DNA from: JAWKTM01 sp041399085
GTDB lineage: Bacteria > Planctomycetota > Planctomycetia > Pirellulales > Pirellulaceae
Direction: 5' to 3'
NCBI GenBank assembly: GCA_041399085.1
Contig: JAWKTM010000085.1
Location: forward strand, 1 to 27,538
Length of the DNA stretch: 27,538 nucleotides
The position numbers were made by a program, and so were the translations under genes. A model generated the notes under the pieces. It did no database searches, was not told the origin of the DNA, and was given only the letters and a program-made list of their open reading frames with translations. Positions 25,042 to 27,538 of the stretch are shown piece by piece. Numbering within the stretch: position 1 is the stretch's first letter; each line of letters opens with the position of its first letter.

Positions 25042-26171
25042 CTATGCAGCCTCATCGTCCTTCTCCGTGTCCTTCTCCGTGCGAACCGTTCTCACGATTC
25101 GAACTGCGTGGTCGTCCGGTTCGATCTGTTCCCCGTGTCGCCGTGCCCACACTTGCGTGAATTCGGCGCCTAGCAGCAAAATCATGGACGAGTAATAGAT
25201 CCAAGCGAGAACGAGAACCAGCGACCCGGCCGCGCCATAGGTGGATTGCATCTTGTCGCCACCCAAATAAAGCCCCAACGCAAATTTCCCGACCATGAAC
25301 AGCGCGGCGGTAAACGTGGCGCCGATGGCTACTTGCCGCCAGTGAATCTTGGCGTCTGGCAGCACTTTGAAGATGGCGGCAAACAACAGGGCAACGATCA
25401 CAAAGGATGCAACGACGTTGAGAACCATAAATGTTGTTTGATTCCAACCGGCCGGCGACGCCGCGTTAATCCAGTCGCCAAAGCATTGGAGCCGCCGTGG
25501 TAATTACCAGAGACAGCAATAAGAAAGCAATGGCTAGTACCATGGCGAACGACAGCAGTCGCTTCATAAGAAAGTTGCGTATACCGCCGCGGTCCGGGGT
25601 CCGGTTGCACTTCCCACGCGAGATTCAGAGCTTGGTTGCAACTGGCCGCCAAAACCGGTTGCTCCGAAAAGCAGGATCGCCGTACCGACGACCGTCCCCC
25701 ACAATCCACGTCCTGGTTGACTCGGACCTGAAATCATGGTGCTAATCTGGCCTTGGGCGTTCGCGCCAATCGTGGAGCCGATTTGCGACTCCAACTGAGT
25801 TTTGCACTTGCTCCGGGCTATAGACAAGTCCCGCGACGGAGATCACAACCACTAAGAGCGCTGGAAGGGAGAACACCGCGTAGTAAGCCAATGCGGCCGC
25901 CATGGCCGCGCAAGAATCCTTGCTAAACTCACTGACTGTCTTCTTCAGGATGTCGATCATGCCGGGCCTCTTGTTCCTCTGCTCCCGCTTCTTCGCCTCT
26001 TCTTCCGCCAACCGCGTTTGATGACGAGCGGCCCTGCTGCGTGCCTTCGCCTCCGCTTCACTCGAACTGGACACGCTCGGCTCTGTCATACCGGGTAAAG
26101 AGACACGGCGGGGCAAGTCGCGGCGAACTCACACTTTCGTCATCGGCGGTAATCGGTGGTTCTCGTTCCAT
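25042..26171 (-). pseudogene. YihY/BrkB-family inner membrane protein, frameshifted
   Basis: The pieces of a YihY/virulence factor BrkB-family membrane protein are present in order but in several frames. The core motif is IDILKKTVSEFSKDSCAAMAAALAYYAVFSLPALLVV. SPEQVQ, the loop LESQIGSTIGANAQGQISTM, GTVVGTAILLFGATG and LNLAWEVQPDP follow. The C-terminal half is intact: LNVVASFVIVALLFAAIFKVLPDAKIHW, then GKFALGLYLGG, YGAAGSLVLVLAWIYYSSMILLLGAEFTQVWARRHG. I place the start at 26171 because GGAG stands six bases upstream and the peptide MEREPPITADDESVSS follows; the frame then shifts near 26125. Other shifts lie near 25800, 25650, 25570 and 25480. The total, about 376 codons, fits the family with a charged N-terminal extension. 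The function is uncertain: a multi-pass envelope protein, not the tRNA nuclease it was once called. Confidence 0.82.
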
Positions 26172-26292
26172 GACAAACTCCTGATTATGATGCTATAAAA
26201 AGAGGCTAAAGGAATTAGCTTCGTGATAGACTCGTTGAACGTCGTTTCAATTCGTGTACCAATTCAGAGCACGTCTCTCTTCGCGTAGTGGA

Positions 26293-26583
26293 TTAATTCC
26301 GCAGCGCGGTCACCAAGTCCGTCTTACTCATTTTGCTGCGACCGCTGATATTGCGATCCTTCGCAAGGTTGTACAGTTCACGCTTGCTGCGGTCTTCCAG
26401 CCGCGTGTTGGGGTTCCCCGTGCCTTGGGTCGTTTTATTCGGGGTCTCGCCTTCCTGTCGCCGGTTCTTGTTGACGGTTCGTGCGGCAATTTCCTTCGAC
26501 CGCTTCTCGGAAAGTCCTCGCTCCCGATTGCTCTTCTTGATGTGCTCGTACTGACGTTCCCGTTTTTTTGACCAAGATGGCAT
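26293..26583 (-). CDS. Small basic protein with Rho_N-like C-terminus
   Basis: A 96-residue, strongly basic protein. The N-terminal half (SKKRERQYEHIKKSNRERG, then LSEKRSKEIAARTVNKNRR) is charged and helical. The C-terminal third (SKRELYNLAKDRNISGRSKM, then SKTDLVTALRN) matches the short Rho termination-factor N-terminal / SAP-like helix-loop-helix, often annotated as 'plasmid stabilization' or Rho_N protein. Such proteins often sit in bacterial stress clusters with YciE- and YihY-type genes, as here. They may bind nucleic acid, but their role is unproven. The start has GAGGA about five bases upstream. It is followed about 120 bp later by the YihY gene on the same strand. Confidence 0.78.
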   Translation of the reverse strand: MPSWSKKRERQYEHIKKSNRERGLSEKRSKEIAARTVNKNRRQEGETPNKTTQGTGNPNTRLEDRSKRELYNLAKDRNISGRSKMSKTDLVTALRN

Positions 26584-26961
26584 CGGATGGTCCTCATGCT
26601 GCCAAAGGCTTGTTGCGATATTCGGGGCAGGTCGGCCGCGACGACGCCGGGTCGTCAGCCGAATGCCTGGATTTCAACGTGAACGCAAAGTACATGCCGC
26701 CCGCCTTTCGATTCGTTCCGTTGCTGCTCGTCAAAGTGGCGCGGCCAGCGGCAGCAATAGCGAGTCCTCCGTGCCGAACTGCTCGTATCGGCTTCACGGC
26801 TTCGTCGATCACCGCGTCTGTCCGAGAGTGTGCGGCGGCCGAGCATGTCGCACGGTCCGGCGATTTGCGGCCAGCGGGCCAGACTGCTTAACATGGGGTC
26901 GTTTCGGGAATTCGGGAATAAACAGCGGCGGCCGGCGATCTTGTCCGGTACGGAGTAGTGC
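26584..26961. other. Intergenic stretch between divergent Rho_N-like gene and sigma factor
   Basis: This 378-bp region carries no convincing gene. Open frames of 70-130 codons on both strands lack family resemblance and overlap each other. It should hold the promoters of the minus-strand stress genes and of the sigma factor. I could not identify a paired -35/-10 with confidence. Confidence 0.45.
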
Positions 26962-27538
26962 ATGACGCGGCGACATCCGAGCGAGGCGGATACGGAGGTC
27001 GTGGCGGAATCGGGCGGCAAATCCGTCCGTTCGCCACACAATTTGGAGATCGCGCGAGTGATTCGCGATCACCATGCGTCCGTGTATCGCTACGCGTACC
27101 GGTTGACGGGCTCGCAGGCTGACGCGGAGGATTTGACGCAACAGACTTTTTTGACGGTTCACCAGCGGCTGGATCAGTTGCGGGAGCCAGACAAGATCGT
27201 TGCCTGGCTGTTTGCGATCGTTCGCAGTTTGTTTTTGAAGGAGCGACGGAAGAAATCGCCGATTGACGCGGCCAGCCTAGAGCTGGACGTGCATGAGGTG
27301 CCAGCGGCGGTCGAGGTGGAAACGCCGATCGATCGGCAGGCGTTGCAGCAGGCAATCAACGAGTTGCCGGACGAGTACAAACTGGTATTGATGTTGTTCT
27401 ATTTCGAGGATTGTTCGTACAAAGAGATCGCCGAAAAGCTGGAGATCAAGATCGGAACGGTGATGAGCCGGTTAGCTCGGGCCAAGGAGCGGTTGCGTTG
27501 GCGGCTGGCGAAATTGGCGGGCGAGTACGCCGGTAGCG
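26962..27538 (+). CDS. ECF-type RNA polymerase sigma factor (3' truncated by window)
   Basis: The frame is open from the ATG at 26962, with GGAG seven bases upstream, to the window end, about 192 codons so far. Region 2 is clear: IRDHHASVYRYAYRLTGSQ, then ADAEDLTQQTFLTVHQRLDQ and IVAWLFAIVRSLFLKERRKK, covering -10 recognition and core binding. A short linker follows, then region 4: INELPDEYKLVLMLFYFEDC, SYKEIAEKLEIKIGTVMSRL and ARAKERLRWRL, the helix-turn-helix for -35 recognition. There is no region 1.1 or 3, so it is a group 4 (ECF) sigma factor. A C-terminal tail of unknown length is cut off, and an anti-sigma partner could lie just downstream. It is divergent from the minus-strand stress cluster. 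Confidence 0.93.
   Translation, partial: MTRRHPSEADTEVVAESGGKSVRSPHNLEIARVIRDHHASVYRYAYRLTGSQADAEDLTQQTFLTVHQRLDQLREPDKIVAWLFAIVRSLFLKERRKKSPIDAASLELDVHEVPAAVEVETPIDRQALQQAINELPDEYKLVLMLFYFEDCSYKEIAEKLEIKIGTVMSRLARAKERLRWRLAKLAGEYAGS

Overview
The window looks like chromosomal DNA from a GC-rich planctomycete, probably a Pirellulales-type member of the Planctomycetota. This rests on gene content, not on any database search. The clues are a leucine-rich-repeat plus prenyltransferase-repeat membrane protein, a prepilin-type protein with Asp-rich calcium-loop motifs, a secreted Gly/Tyr/Ser-rich protein with a C-terminal beta-rich domain, a K+-dependent-type membrane pyrophosphatase, and a partner-switching sigma-control cluster.

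Layout. Bases 1-4565 (+ strand) hold the tail of a serine hydrolase, an acylphosphatase, an ABC-2-type permease and an ABC exporter half-transporter whose nucleotide-binding domain has lost Walker A and the signature motif. Bases 4534-8324 (- strand) hold an alpha/beta hydrolase, the LRR/prenyltransferase-repeat protein and a secreted hypothetical. Bases 8820-12739 (- strand) hold hppA followed 13 bp later by a SelA-like gene. Both are cut by many frameshifts that look like sequencing errors. A tRNA-Leu(CAG) lies at 13200-13283. It is followed at 13538-14793 by the most unusual object in the window: a PD-(D/E)XK nuclease gene of the GxxExxY type enclosed by arrays of an 11-bp core repeated every 14-16 bp, in forward-reverse order on the left and reverse-forward order on the right. 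Then come a CNNM/CorC-type membrane protein (+), a UvrD/Rep-type helicase (-), a frameshifted prepilin-like gene translationally coupled to a small beta-sandwich protein (+), and a secreted protein (-) with a clear terminator hairpin.

Bases 22182-26583 (- strand) form a stress and signalling cluster: two STAS anti-sigma-antagonist proteins, a receiver/HATPase fusion, a DUF892/YciE ferritin-like protein, a YihY/BrkB membrane protein (frameshifted) and a small Rho_N-like basic protein. An ECF sigma factor (+), cut by the window end, lies beside them. A plausible reading is that the receiver domain controls an RsbW-like kinase that phosphorylates the STAS proteins. The sigma factor or other targets would lie downstream, but that link is inferred only from proximity.

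Data quality: indels cluster at about 9.5-12.75 kb, 18.94-19.19 kb and 25.4-26.17 kb, while genes elsewhere are intact over 1-2 kb. In hppA, adjacent compensating indels restore the canonical PPi-binding motif. I therefore read these as local consensus errors rather than true pseudogenes.
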